Source: Datisca glomerata
Taxonomy: Eukaryota; Streptophyta; Magnoliopsida; Cucurbitales; Datiscaceae
Direction: 5' to 3'
NCBI GenBank assembly: GCA_003255025.1
Contig: QANY01002976.1
Span: 1,550,001 to 1,614,000, forward strand
DNA length: 64,000 nt
Shown piece after piece: positions 47,950 to 59,505 of the stretch (position 1 is the stretch's first letter; every line of letters starts with the position of its first letter). Below the pieces are notes generated by a model. The model saw only the letters and a program-made list of their open reading frames with translations, did not search any database and was not told the DNA's origin. Both the position numbers and the translations under genes were made by a program.

Positions 47950-49640
47950 ATGGCCAAATGGCCAAATAGAAATATATAAAATTTGGAATACAAGCATATG
48001 GTAACTAACCAGAAATTTTCCAAACATACATGAACATTATTCCCTGCTTAATTAAGCGTCACCTGCCAATAAAGGTACATTGCTGTCCACCATGAGGGCT
48101 CAGAAGGTCAGCCAACAAGGACATGTCAAGCTCTTCATTGTGAAAGGATTTGCAAACAAAGTAGTTCACAGTTTCAGCCACACGAGCAAAGAGAAACACC
48201 ATTTCCAAAATCAATGACTCTATTACCATAACCCCAATACACTCAATTTCATAAAGAGAAACGCCCAGTTGTCATTCTTGATCCCAATTGTCCATACGAA
48301 GAGCCAAATAAAGGAGGGATATAACAGCAGCTATTTTAAACAAATATATAGCACCTCCTACTCCAATCTTTCCTTTCATCAAAACTTTGCTTTTCACTAT
48401 TGCTTCAAATCGATGAACACCTTCTAACACACCAAAAAATTTTGAAAATTGACCAAACATACCGATATAGACAAAACCCGTCAGATATATGATCAAGAAA
48501 CCGATCATAATCGGAAGTGTTATCAAAGTAAGACTAAAACCGAAAAGACAGCCCAAATGAACACTATCAGTCTTGCAACAAGATTGTAAATAAAGCACTA
48601 AATGGACTCCATAAAAAGGTAAATATATTTTTGCATGAAAGCAGCTTCCGAGAAACCATCCTGATCTCATCGACGAAGGTGGTATCTTTATCAGCATAAA
48701 TGGAAGCAACTGCGTAAGCAATGGATGAGGTGAAATTGAGGGAAAGAAAGGGATAGAGGATAATGAGATTAAGATAGAAAGAACAAGATGAAGTAAATTG
48801 AAAGAGAACAGTTGAAAGCAAATTGACATAATATAAGAGTAACCCTTTTGGGTTGGATCAAATGATCTAATGTCATCTGTACGTATGAGAATTGAGATAA
48901 GACATCATGGTGGCACTTAAGATCATCAAAGAAAGAGGGAACATATAAAGAAGAGTTATTTTGCAGAAGATCTTTCTCCATAACCAAATCATTCTCAAGG
49001 ATTCTTTGAAGATGCCAAAGAAGCCAAGAACTTGAAGCTTATCTTGTTCCCTATCCATGATTTTTCCCCACCTCTCTCACAGAAAAGAAGAAGAAAGCAA
49101 ATTGTGGAAGATTGTGTGTGAGAAATTTAATATAAGAGAACAACTTTGACCATATAATAAAATAAATGTAATGAACTTTGAACTTGTCATAATTAAAATA
49201 TTAGTGTTTACATCATAGTAATGTTAAATACTACAGTGTATGATTAAAACGGGTCTTTGGGTGATAATCAAAAATATTTTTTTCTTATTAGCTTGCATTT
49301 TACATGTCATATGAAATTAGATACAGTCAATTCATAATAGTGATGAGTATTATGTTACATAGTTTTTTTCTTATTCATATGGGCAGTTAAGTAGGAGAAA
49401 AATAAAATGATGTTCAACATGAATGAGTTGATAATATATGTAGTCTTGTAAAAATAAACAAAGAAAAAAATAGATTTTTAATAAATACTTAGATAATGAT
49501 ACTATATAGTATTATGCTCAGTCGAAATAGGAGAAAGTTCAAACCCTTTGCAATTGCTAGGTTCTATCCAATACTCGTTCCAAATTCCAACCTTTGAGAA
49601 AAGCACAAAATTTGAAAGAAATTTTATGGGGAAGTTTGCA
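47950..49640. repeat. Duplicated segment, copy 2 (right part)
   Basis: Matches copy 1 at 19796-21480. Together with 39175-39211 it forms the second copy, split by element C. The match ends near gttcaaaccctttgcaattg (49528) and the following 100 bases. Confidence 0.85.
48059..49056 (-). pseudogene. Decayed plant multi-pass membrane protein gene, copy 2
   Basis: Starts MDREQDKLQVLGFFGIFKES at 49056, as copy 1 does. A 185-residue hydrophobic frame (48829-48272) includes LITLPIMIGFLIIYLTGFVY, then VLEGVHRFEAIVKSKVLMKG and KIGVGGAIYLFKIAAVISLL. A second frame holds SIAYAVASIYADKDTTFVDE. Putting the protein together needs several frame changes, so this copy is also dead. The breaks partly differ from copy 1. 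The family is the same group of plant membrane proteins often annotated as polyadenylate-binding protein 1-B-binding, identified from memory. Confidence 0.72.
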
Positions 49641-50557
49641 GTATGGATGATGTTGGAAAAGATGTTAAAGAGCATTAGGTTTTTACTGCGTTGGCATTTT
49701 ATTGCTATAGAAAATAAATTATGCAATAAAACATTTTCATAAACTGTGTCTATGTGAAAAAAAAAACTTATGTGGTTTAAAAAAATCAATAGAGTAAAGA
49801 AGGATGTAAAAAACTTGTGTTTTGATTTGTCAAAAACAATAATATTCAAAAGCACTTCTAGCAAAGTACAAATAGGTGCTTCATAAAGAGATGAATAAGA
49901 AATTATTTTCATCTAAAAAATAGTATTATTTTAATTATAAAAATGTTTCTTGTCACACACACTAAATTACACTAATATTAATGTTAATCAAGTATAATTA
50001 TGAAAACAAATACACTACCCATGTAAAATTTTAGCAGACAACATTCTTTGATCAGTCGGTTCACAAGTAACATTATTACTGATAACATGAACTGTTTCTT
50101 AAAACAACCTTATTCATATGATGTACAAATTTCACTTTAAAAAGTGCTTGATAAGTCTACAGCAGACCAACATCAAACCAGTGCAGGCCAAATTCTCAAA
50201 CTTAGATAGATCACCATGTTATCTTGCAAGATAAACGACACAGAATATTGGAACTTAATCAGATACAGCGCAAAGATGGCAAAATTACAACAAGGAATAA
50301 TAAGTAATCATCCAATGAATATTTCATCTTTTGAACATGTTATTCTTCAAAACTTTGATCAGTCAAAAATAAGCACAGTAAGGCAATTATAAACACTATT
50401 ATGAGTCTCTCAAATATTATACAGAAAGTGGGGCTAATAGTTGAAATCATTTCCGAGCTGAGTACGAGTATTTGTTCTGTATAAATCTGTAGAGTAGATA
50501 GTACAGCTTCAGTTTACAGATTCACCTTCAAACTTCAGAATTGGCATGCGTTAATCG
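49641..50557. other. Spacer and likely 3' untranslated region of the synaptotagmin gene
   Basis: No gene seen from 49641 to about 50100. On the minus strand the last few hundred bases before 50558 are the natural 3' untranslated region. AATAAA-like signals cannot be chosen with confidence in this AT-rich DNA. Confidence 0.5.
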
Positions 50558-53500
50558 CTAAGAATCGCGATAGATAGGCTGTGGCATCCACTTTAGGTGC
50601 AAATTTAATTTTCCTGATTTAGCCTCATCAAGCTGGAAGCTGTCTTTAAATTCACCTTCTAATATTACTCTTGTCAGTGTCAAAATGCATCTACCCATAT
50701 AGTCCTGCATGATTTAAAGTTTGTTTATTTGATGAAAACAAGAGGCCAGTATAAGTGCCAGATCTTCAAGGGTAACACAGGAAAGTTGTCAAATTTTATA
50801 TAGACATAGCGATACACGCAACTAAAAACACCCAACATTTTTTTTTGTAAGAAATAAGTATATAAATAAACCCCGAGAAAGGGTAAGTACAGCCTATAAG
50901 TCAGGATCTAAAGAATGTCTACACAAGTTGTTTACCAAGTTGCCATAAAAACCGACGTGGGGATAATCAACGAAGCTACTCTCTACGAAGACTAAAAAAC
51001 GAAAAGAAAACTTTACATAAAGAGTTTTCTATTTTCTATCCCTCCAAATAACCAAAAAAGAGCACTATGGAGACAAACTCCAAACATGATCAGAAAGTTG
51101 CAGTATGGAGACAAAAACTATCAAGCAGTAACGTTAAGAAACAAGCAAGGAGCAACTTGGTTGATGATTTACCTATTCGAAACAAAACAAGAAAAAAGGA
51201 GCTCGATGTTTTACCTTCCCAAAAGTGTCATGGTCCCATACTTCGAGAATTAGCATGTCATGCAATCCATCCTCCACAACAAAGTCAAAAGTTTGATTCC
51301 AGACAGGATTCAAGCTCTCATTCACAACCTGAGAAATGGGTTTTAAGGACTGACTGATTAATATATATATTAAGTTTGTCAGCAGGAGACACCAATGAAC
51401 CAAGGATTTGGGGGAAAGTTCTACTGTCCGGATAAAATTCTTTCTTATAAGTATGGTATTGTATTGATAGAAGAAATACCCAGAGGTATACAATGGGATT
51501 GACAAAGAAATAAAGGGGAAAGAGACAGAAAATCAAGAAGGTTTATCTCGATCGGTGGACTAAAGAATAGACTCATTCTTTCCTAAATCGAGCATAGAGA
51601 ATCTTACCCTAGTTTTATTTTTTGATTCTGACTTCTTCATAGTGAGTACAACATATGGGTCAGCCTTGCCCATTAGATCTGCAGCAGGCAAGTCTTCGGC
51701 TGATATTACAGTTACAGATAATACTCCTCGAACTATAACTTCTTTTCTTTTCTGTGTGGCTGCCTTTTCACTTTCAGCGGCTTCAGTTCCATTCGTCCTA
51801 TTATTGAGAACATTTTCTAAGGATGTCATTGAAAACTTAGACGCAAATGGGTTGGTAAAGCCATTCTCCATTCCAAATGGACAGTACAAAAGCTCCAATT
51901 GCACCTAAAACACAAGGCCAAACGAAGGAACTTTATTGCATTAGTTGCAAATAGTCATACAGAAGCGGATGGATTAAACACGACTGTTAATCCACAGAGC
52001 ACTTCAAGAATATGAACCGACTCAGATGCACCAATTAATCTTCTAGAATCAAATCACAACCATTTTCAAATAGTTGGAACCAACTATCTTTGCTGGTGGG
52101 TCAAATGTAGAGGAAATAACTGCTTCTGTATTACTCTGTCAAAGGGCACACACAACATTCTCAATTTGTAGACTCTATCACAGCATTTTAATTTGCAAGA
52201 CTACCAGGGTTTTACCATACTTTCAGCGGCTTCGATCAAAATCAATCTCTCATGCATACAGCTATCTACTCTCCAAATAGGGTAAAGATTTGCATGGTGA
52301 AACAATACAGCCAAGAACTAATTATCCTACTGATAAACCAATATAATAGCAAAGTTGCACAAAAGAGGGAATGTATGCTGTATGTTCTCACCTGTCCTCT
52401 ATTTTTATTATCTCTCTGAACATCCAAATCTTTAACCAGCTTCAACCATACATCCTTTACTTTACCAGGCTCAAGCTCCTTTAACTGTATCTGAGCACAT
52501 CCGAGGAACTCAGATCCCTGAACTCCCTCATCATCATAAACTTTCACAACCAAGTGTTGAGTGGATGCATCTTCAACAACAAATTCAAAGTGTTCGTTCC
52601 AGACTGGATTCAAATCATTGTTCTGACGAAACCAGAAATGAAGTTATCCGACCAATGAATAAAAGGATAACACTAAAGGGTATGTCATGTCATGTAACTC
52701 ACAATAACTTTGCTGGTTTTCATTCTGTCAGGTAAGGGGCGTATATACAAGACAGCAAATGGATCTGATTTCCCAATCATATCTTTATTTGTTAACTCCT
52801 TCGCTTGCACAAGCTTGACCTCTAATATTCCAACAGGCTTCAACTCCAGGTCACTAAACAACAAATTTGGTATGGACTATTAGTAGCAAAAATTTAAAGA
52901 CTTGTTCATCTCAATGGAGCTACTTGGGGACACAAGACACTGGCATGCATCTCAATTTTGTTAATAGCATAAGTGAAGAGTCTGTCACTCTCTAGCTCCA
53001 CCTTGTAAGTAAAAAACACAACTGAGTCACTCAATGAAAACCTCTGTCACTCTCTAGCTCTACCTTGTAAGTAAAAAACACAACTGAGTCACTCAATGAA
53101 AACCTCATCCTACCAGCCTATTTCAAATTAAAGGAATTTTTTTTATCGGACAAGGAATATACAAAGCCATAGTATTCAGCCTGCATCTTTCACAACACCA
53201 TACCTATAGTCCCCAGGCAAAATAGGAATAATTTTTCGAACAGGCCAGGTAATAGAATCTTCAATAGCATCCCGAATTGCCCCCTGCAAGAACATATCAG
53301 CCAATTAAGATATGGATTTACTTCAAATTTACGCATCAGTAACTGTAATAGTTTACCCACTTACTGAAACGGTATTAGAGACTAAACCAAGGTATGCCAT
53401 GTCATCAAAGATTTGAAGACAAGTCAACTTGTACCAGGACATTTTAAGTTTCAGTTCGCACTAATCTAACATGCTAGGTTATTTTCTCAATTCATGCAAA

Positions 53501-56500
53501 TCAAGCTCAGGAACTTCTCACATTTAAGTAACTTGTCCGAGACTAAAAGAGAGGGAATTAAATTGTTTGTAACATCCTAACTTAATTCCTTCCCATGGAT
53601 CTGATTAAGTGACAGCATACAATCACATATTACGAATTAAAAGGCTCAAAACACCTTTACGGAAATAGTTGAATACAATGATAGAAGTAGATCAAACCTC
53701 AATTGCATCAGAAATTTTAGGAAGTGCTGCTATGTCTCCCCCAACAACTTTAAGTTTGAAATCTAACTTTTTCTGCAAAGCAAAAATTATAAGTATCAAT
53801 CATTTGTACCGTCTCCGTGTCTCCCCCTTCTTTTCTTTTTCTTTTTCTTTTTCTTTTTCCACCTCCTGTCGGTTCCTAGTAACATGAGTGCAAATGTACT
53901 TTTCTATTGTGATCAGTAGAAAACAGATAGAATGACCTGCCACTAAAGCTGCCAAAAATCCTTTGTTGCTGAATTATAATGACATCACCTTTAGAGTCTT
54001 ATCATTTCATCTTTTTAAGATTAAATCCAAGCAAGATAGAGGGAATACACTGCACCTTTTGTCGCAGAGAATAACAAACAGCGCCAAAGCATGGAAACTC
54101 ATCGACTAATGGCTTAAAAATCAACCTGAAAACGCCTGTGAAACCAATGTCTTTTACCTAAATAGAGAATGATAAAAAATAGCCAAAATCACATATGGAA
54201 AGTTACTATAATATTATGTGAAACATACCATACTCTTCCAATTCAAATAAAAGCAAGCATGATTACCTGCACGGGTAGTGCTACACCAAGTCTAGTCTTA
54301 ATGTCAAGTATTATACTTGGATTCCCATCCCATTGCATTTCCAACTCCATAGTTACACCGTCACCTCCATTTTCAATAATTGAAACTCCTAAGAAATACA
54401 ATTGATTGTGAGATTCACAGCGACTAATAGAGAACAAAGTAACTGCCGGAGCTTCATTCGTTCAAGTTTGAGGACAACAAAAAGCTTGCAAAATTGAAAA
54501 AGAAAAAGTAGAACTTAAGTGATATTTTGGACAAGTCTTTAAGAACTATTGGGTCAAGGTGTGTTTATCTACTGCTTTTGCGGGACTAGCATCACTAGAG
54601 ATTAAATTGTTCAGTAGAGCTTCCTGGGAAATGGGCTAAATGGCTATGGTCATACTCCCGGAACGTAATAGTCTTTGAAGCAAGGTTATCCTGGCTATGA
54701 TGATTAGTTACCCACCTCGTTCACAAAAAGCCATATTCTTCTGTCTGGTAAAATACCGCGGATGGGATTTGTTCTCAAAGCGCATTAAATCCAGAGTTGA
54801 TAGCAGAACGGATTTGTTCTCAAAGCGCATGTTTGGAACTTTGGTATGGGGTAGCCACTTTTGACTGTTTGCTTTACTGAGCTTTATCTAGATATGGATG
54901 GTGATGCTGATGTTTGGAACTTGGTTCGAGACGAAGTTTTAATCGTTGCGAAGTCAACAGTTTGGGGCTTTACTTTCATCTCTCTATTCATTTTTTCACC
55001 TCCTGGTTGACAGGGGAAAGAGGAGCTGCATACCATTAAAAGACTAAGGCATCCTCATGTGGACTTTGGTATGTGATAGGAATTTAAACTTGGATAATTT
55101 ACATAAGAGTGGTTTCATTTCGCTGAACAGATGCCATCTGTGTCACAAGGAAGAAGAGACCAATGATCACTGATGTTTGGAATTTGGTTCGAGACAAAGT
55201 TTTAATGGTTGCGAAGTCAACAGTTTGGGGCTTTACTTTCATCTCTCTATTCATTTTTTCACGTCCTGGTTGACAGGGGAAATAGGAGCTGCATACTATT
55301 AAAAGACTAAGGCCTCCTCATGTGGACTTTGGTATGCGATAGGAATTTAAACTTGGATAATTTACATAAGAGTGGTTTCATTTTGCTGAACAGATGCTAT
55401 CTGTGTCACAAGGAAGAAGAGACCAATGATCACTTCTTCTTTTTTGCACTCTTGGCTCTCTGTAGTAGGGCGTTTCTTGGGCCATGCCTCAATCTAATTG
55501 GATTTCTTTCCATAACTAGCCGGAAGTACTTGGGAGTCCTAATTTTGAACAGAGATTTTTTAGATTTTATCACTTGGCTTAATTTGGGTCTATTTGGAGG
55601 GAGAGAAACACTAAACATTTTAAGGGATAGAAAATTCAAATCGTAAGAACTTTTCTTTCTGATTCTATCTTGTGAAAGACTGGTTGAAAAGCATCTTCCC
55701 GGGTTTTTTTTTTTTTGAGAAAGGGTGCCCCCCTCACTTGCTCTTTGCTTTGGAAGTGACCTTTAGCGTGTATCTACCCTTTCACGGGGTTCTTTTTTAT
55801 CAATATATTTATCTTTTACCAATAAGAATAGGGAACTAATATATATGTTCAATTATAAGTAAACTTCAATCGTACTAAAATTAAGTTTATCAGACACAGT
55901 AATGAAAATATATTAAAAAAAACAGAGAGTTCAGGTTGGCTTAGTATTACATCTTAAACAAACCTGTGAATTGTGGAGCCACAGTACCGAGGGTGAACTT
56001 GGAAAATTTAAGCGAAGATAGAATTACTGGCCTATACTGTTCAAGAACCGGCTCAACGGAAGCCTTTATCAGCTCAGAAGCTGCCTACGACACCGAATTC
56101 CGAAAGGAGGAAGAGAAAATCACGTATTCATTTAGTGCAAACTATATATTGAACTAAGAATTTTACTAAAACCCAACAAAATTACCTCATTAACATAGGG
56201 CCAGATCTTCGTCAGATGAAGGTTGAGCCAAGTCAACTGCAAAATGACAACAAAATCTATGTCAATCCCACTATAAACTGAAGTAAACCTCCATTTGTGT
56301 GCGTGACCAGAGAGAGAGATAATCTTTGTGAGCTCAACTTTTGGAACTGAGAGAAGACGACCCACGAAGGGTAATACTGAGGGGGCAAAATCTTTCTGGA
56401 ATCTTCGACACTCATTCTGGCAAAAGCAGCGATGGTCGTGGCAAGGTCGGAACGGAACTTCGAGCGAGCATTCTCGGACCGGACGAACGCCACAATGAGA

Positions 56501-56543
56501 CCCAATCCCACAGCAATCCCAAACACGAGGCCCAATAAGAACC

Positions 56544-56547
<4 letters not shown>
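50558..56547 (-). CDS. Plant synaptotagmin (SMP and two C2 domains), SYT4/SYT5 group
   Basis: Twelve exons, minus strand: 56547-56338, 56236-56186, 56084-55964, 54388-54267, 54157-54056, 53772-53698, 53283-53204, 52853-52703, 52622-52392, 51904-51608, 51328-51215, 50704-50558. They sum to 1701 bases, 566 residues, close to the family's roughly 560. All junctions except the exon 1 donor are GT-AG. Residues 5-25 are a membrane anchor (GFLLGLVFGIAVGLGLIVAF). An SMP lipid-transfer domain spans about 70-250. C2A (about 254-375, with NKDMIGKSDPF and YDDEG) and C2B (about 437-545, with LMGKADPYV and VWDHDTFGKD) keep the calcium-binding Asp pattern. Plant synaptotagmins tether ER to plasma membrane and bind phospholipids. 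The exon 1 donor after QK lacks GT; an in-frame GT 30 bases further on would add ten residues (576). Intron 3 holds a LINE scrap. Confidence 0.93.
52981..53104. repeat. 62-base tandem duplication in synaptotagmin intron 7
   Basis: The unit beginning tctgtcactctctagctc occurs at 52981 and 53043 with one base difference (ccacc against ctacc). It lies inside the intron between exons 8 and 7 and touches no splice site. Confidence 0.92.
53829..53861. repeat. (CTTTTT)n-like microsatellite in intron 5
   Basis: A run of cttttt units on the plus strand, purine-rich on the gene strand, between exons 6 and 5. Confidence 0.8.
54780..55690 (+). mobile_element. LINE fragment in synaptotagmin intron 3, antisense to the gene
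   Basis: The plus-strand frame (55320-55646) reads like the zinc-finger part of plant LINE ORF2: NRCYLCHKEEETNDHFFF and later NLGLFGGRE-type sequence (normally WxxVWxERNxR). A 263-base unit containing it is repeated in tandem (54908-55170 and 55171-55433). The insert accounts for most of the 1.58 kb intron, which is far longer than the other introns except intron 10. Confidence 0.75.

Positions 56548-56612
<65 letters not shown>
56548..56612. repeat. (GA)n microsatellite touching the synaptotagmin start codon
   Basis: About 32 uninterrupted CT units on the plus strand, so GA units in the transcript, ending directly at the ATG. Repeats of this length usually vary between individuals. The start is fixed by the conserved MGFLLGL membrane anchor. 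The in-frame Arg-Glu repeats upstream are a property of the repeat, not protein. Confidence 0.95.
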
Positions 56613-56615
<3 letters not shown>

Positions 56616-57618
56616 TACTGTAATATTGGAATTGAACTTTGAGATTTCAGCAACCAGTGACTTTCAGAGATCAAAAGGCAATGTGAGAAAGAAACCCCAA
56701 AAATAGAAAGAAGAAGAAAAGGGGATTAGTATAGAGTTTAAGCTTTTCAATGAAAGCAGGAAGTGGGATTGTCGTCGTAAACAAGATCAAAAGGCGGACA
56801 AATCGCTGTTTATAATAGTGTATTAGTCTTCAAGTGTGTCGGTACTCGGAAAGTCGATTGTGTTGCCGACACGTATATTACGTGTTTGATGGATATCTTT
56901 GTAAAAGCGGACAATATCAATATATTCTTATTTCTTATCTTAAAATATCAAAAATACAAATTTTTTAAAACTATAAATGAAATGTAAGCATAACATTGAT
57001 AACGCGTTTACTTACATTTAGAATCGAATATAGTTTAAAATTAATTTTTTTTAAGGAGTGGATAAAGATGGAATAGCCAGGAATCGAAATCTGAAATCAT
57101 TATTGATGCGTTTATTAATCATTAGGAATTAAAATCAAATTATTAGAAATAATAATGATTGTTTGTGTTCACTAAATCAATGAATCGATATAAAATATAT
57201 GGCAGTACTAAAATGTCTTTCAAGGAAAATAAGTAGAAAAAGTAAATGTTGGTTAAATAAATATTTTAAGGGCATACTTTTCTTAATTCATTCCAAATAA
57301 ATAGAGAAATATAAAATCTCATTACCACATTTTTATTAAGAATCGCATATCATGCAATCAAGGAATCCTTTCGGTCAAAGTTGCAGGACAGGGTCAAGAA
57401 TCAGATTTTAAAATCATAGTAAACAATTAGAATGACAATTTGAAATCGGGTTCTACGAAGTCCCATTTCACGAAATCAAGTAAACACGCCATGAATGATA
57501 TAATGTGACGTTATTTTTCTTGAAGCACCGAAGCACTAAATTAGACATTATGGTGTAAGGATTATTTAAAAAAAACTACACTTACGTCTGCCTAATTACA
57601 TTGAAAGATACTCCTTGT
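56613..57618. promoter_or_regulatory. Probable synaptotagmin 5' untranslated region and promoter
   Basis: No gene seen. A TATA-like tttata (minus strand TATAAA) lies at 56809-56814, about 265 bases before the ATG, a plausible spacing given a GA-rich leader. Further upstream is AT-rich sequence up to element F. The assignment rests only on position and the TATA-like match. Confidence 0.4.
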
Positions 57619-58194
57619 TGTTACCGAATATCTCAATAATTTCACATTTCCCTCATTTTATGATCGTTAACCTATTGGGAGTGGAGGCATTAATGGCGCG
57701 CGGATGAGCGTAAAGGAGCCTAACTCCCTATCACTTCATTCATGATGCGTCGTTTCATCCCTACTAACTTTTACTGATTCGAGTGTGTGATCCTGAGCTA
57801 GAGTGGACCTTAAAAGGCCTTGACCTATTTTTTAGTGCACTTGATCTTGTCCAATGGATTGCCCCCTTCGTAGGTTGGGGGTTGTACAGACCTGTCGTGA
57901 CCTTTATGAAGCCTTCTGTGTTCCCATCCCGGATGTCTGGTCGGGTGAACCTTCCCCACATTGGGGGTTTACCTTTTGACATTTGGTCGAGCATGCCTTC
58001 TCCTAGTTGGGCTTTTTTCTGGTCTGACGAGCTAAAAAGCAAGTTGAATTCATTTAGTTTTGGCATGAGGACATTTCCTTTATCACCTATCCAAGTGTTC
58101 TTACCCTGGACAAATCCTTAAGTTGAAGTGCTCATCAGAAGGCATTATCCTTATCTTTCCCTTAACCATGTCAGGCGGGCATGAATGCTCGGTG
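57619..58194. other. Left part of element F, unassigned
   Basis: Only the first 20 bases match the LTR edge at 60860. The plus-strand frame at 57783-58121 (112 residues) shows no family resemblance, and I do not annotate it as a gene. Confidence 0.35.
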
Positions 58195-59088
58195 GTCATT
58201 GCTTTCCTAGGACTAGCCAGGCGTTCTTGCTCCGGCTAGACCATTGTTCTTATCTCCGAGCATGAGTGCTCCACAAACATCTTGATGTCTAGCCAAGCGT
58301 GCTTGCTCTAGCTAGACTCTTGAATCACGTCTGCAAGCACAAGTGCTTGGCATATATCTTCCCTTGATGTCTGGCCGCCTGCTCTAGCTAGACTCTTAAA
58401 TCCCATCTGCGAGTATCAGTACTCGATATACATATTTCCTTGATGTGTAGCCAGATATGCCTAATATGACTAGGCGCTTGAATCTCATCTGTGAACATGA
58501 GTGCTTCGTAGACATTTTTCCTTGATGTCTAGCCAAGCATGTCTTCTCTAGCTAGACCCTTGAATCTCATCTGCGAGTATGAGTGCTAGGCAGACATTTT
58601 TCCATGATGTCTAGCCAGGCGTGCCTGCTCTAGCTAGACTCTTGAATCCTGTATGTGAGCATAAGTGCTCGGCAGATATTTTTCCTTGATGTCTAGTCAG
58701 TCATCCCTGCTCTGGCTAGACCCTTGAATTTCATCTGCGAGCATGAGTGCTCGACAGACATATTTCTTTGATGTCTAACCAGGCGTGCCTACTCTAGCTA
58801 GACCCTTAAAGCTCGTGTGTAAGCACGAGTGCTCAGCAGACATTTTTCCTTAATGTCTAGCCAAGTGTGCATGCTCTGGCTAGACCCTTGAATCTCGTTT
58901 GTGATCATGAGTGTGTGGCAAACATATTTGCTTGATGTCTAGCCATGTGTGTCTGCTCTAACTAGACCCTTGAATCTTATATGCGAGCATGAGTGCTCAA
59001 CAGACATCTTTCATTGATGTTTAGCCAGGCTTTTCTGCTATGGCTAGACCTTTGATCTCATATGCTAGCATGGGTGCTCGGCAAACAT
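58195..59088. repeat. Tandem array F1, about 11 units of 82 bases
   Basis: Units are built on ttgatgtctagccaggcgtg, then ctgctctagctagacccttg, then gagcatgagtgctcggcaga. Units differ by 10-25 percent, so the array is not recent. The first and last units are the most diverged. Confidence 0.9.
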
Positions 59089-59505
59089 CACTTTTTAATC
59101 TCGACTGGTGGGCTAGAGAACCACACCAATCATTACTTTTTAATCCCGGCTGGCGGGCTCGAGCACCATGCCATTCATCACTTTTTAATCTTGACTGGCA
59201 GGCTCGAGCACCACGCCAGTCATCACTTTTTTATCTCGACTTGCGAGCTCGAGCATCACGCCAGTTATCACTTTTGGATCCTGACTGGCGGGCTCGAGTA
59301 CCACGCTAGTTATCACTTTTATCACGACCGACGGGCTATGGCACCACGTCACTCCTCCCTTTTTTATCCCGACTAGCAAGTTCGTGCACCACGTTAGTCG
59401 TTACTTTTTAATCCCGACTGGTGAGCTGAAGTACCACGTTAGTCATCACTTTTTATCCCGATTAGTGGGCTGAGGCACCATGTCAGTCATCACTTTTTAA
59501 TCATC
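59089..59505. repeat. Tandem array F2, about 9 units of 44-46 bases
   Basis: Units are built on ctttttaatcccgactggcg followed by ggctcgagcaccacgccagt. The array starts directly after F1. Long plus-strand frames across it (59040-59376) are produced by the repeat and are not genes. Confidence 0.9.

Noticed and set aside
49502..49912. 136-residue minus-strand frame near the duplicated segment
   Set aside because: AT-rich, Phe/Ile/Leu/Asn-rich translation without motifs. The corresponding part of copy 1 is not open.
56132..56614. 160-residue minus-strand frame beginning with repeated Arg-Glu
   Set aside because: The Arg-Glu run is the GA microsatellite read in frame. Its downstream part is a shadow frame of synaptotagmin exon 1.
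59040..59379. Overlapping repetitive frames on both strands
   Set aside because: They arise from the 44-46 base tandem array F2. A unit whose length is near a multiple of three keeps frames open by chance.
58195..59505. Possible CRISPR-like array
   Set aside because: Units are contiguous with no unique spacers and occur in a plant retroelement, so these are ordinary minisatellites.
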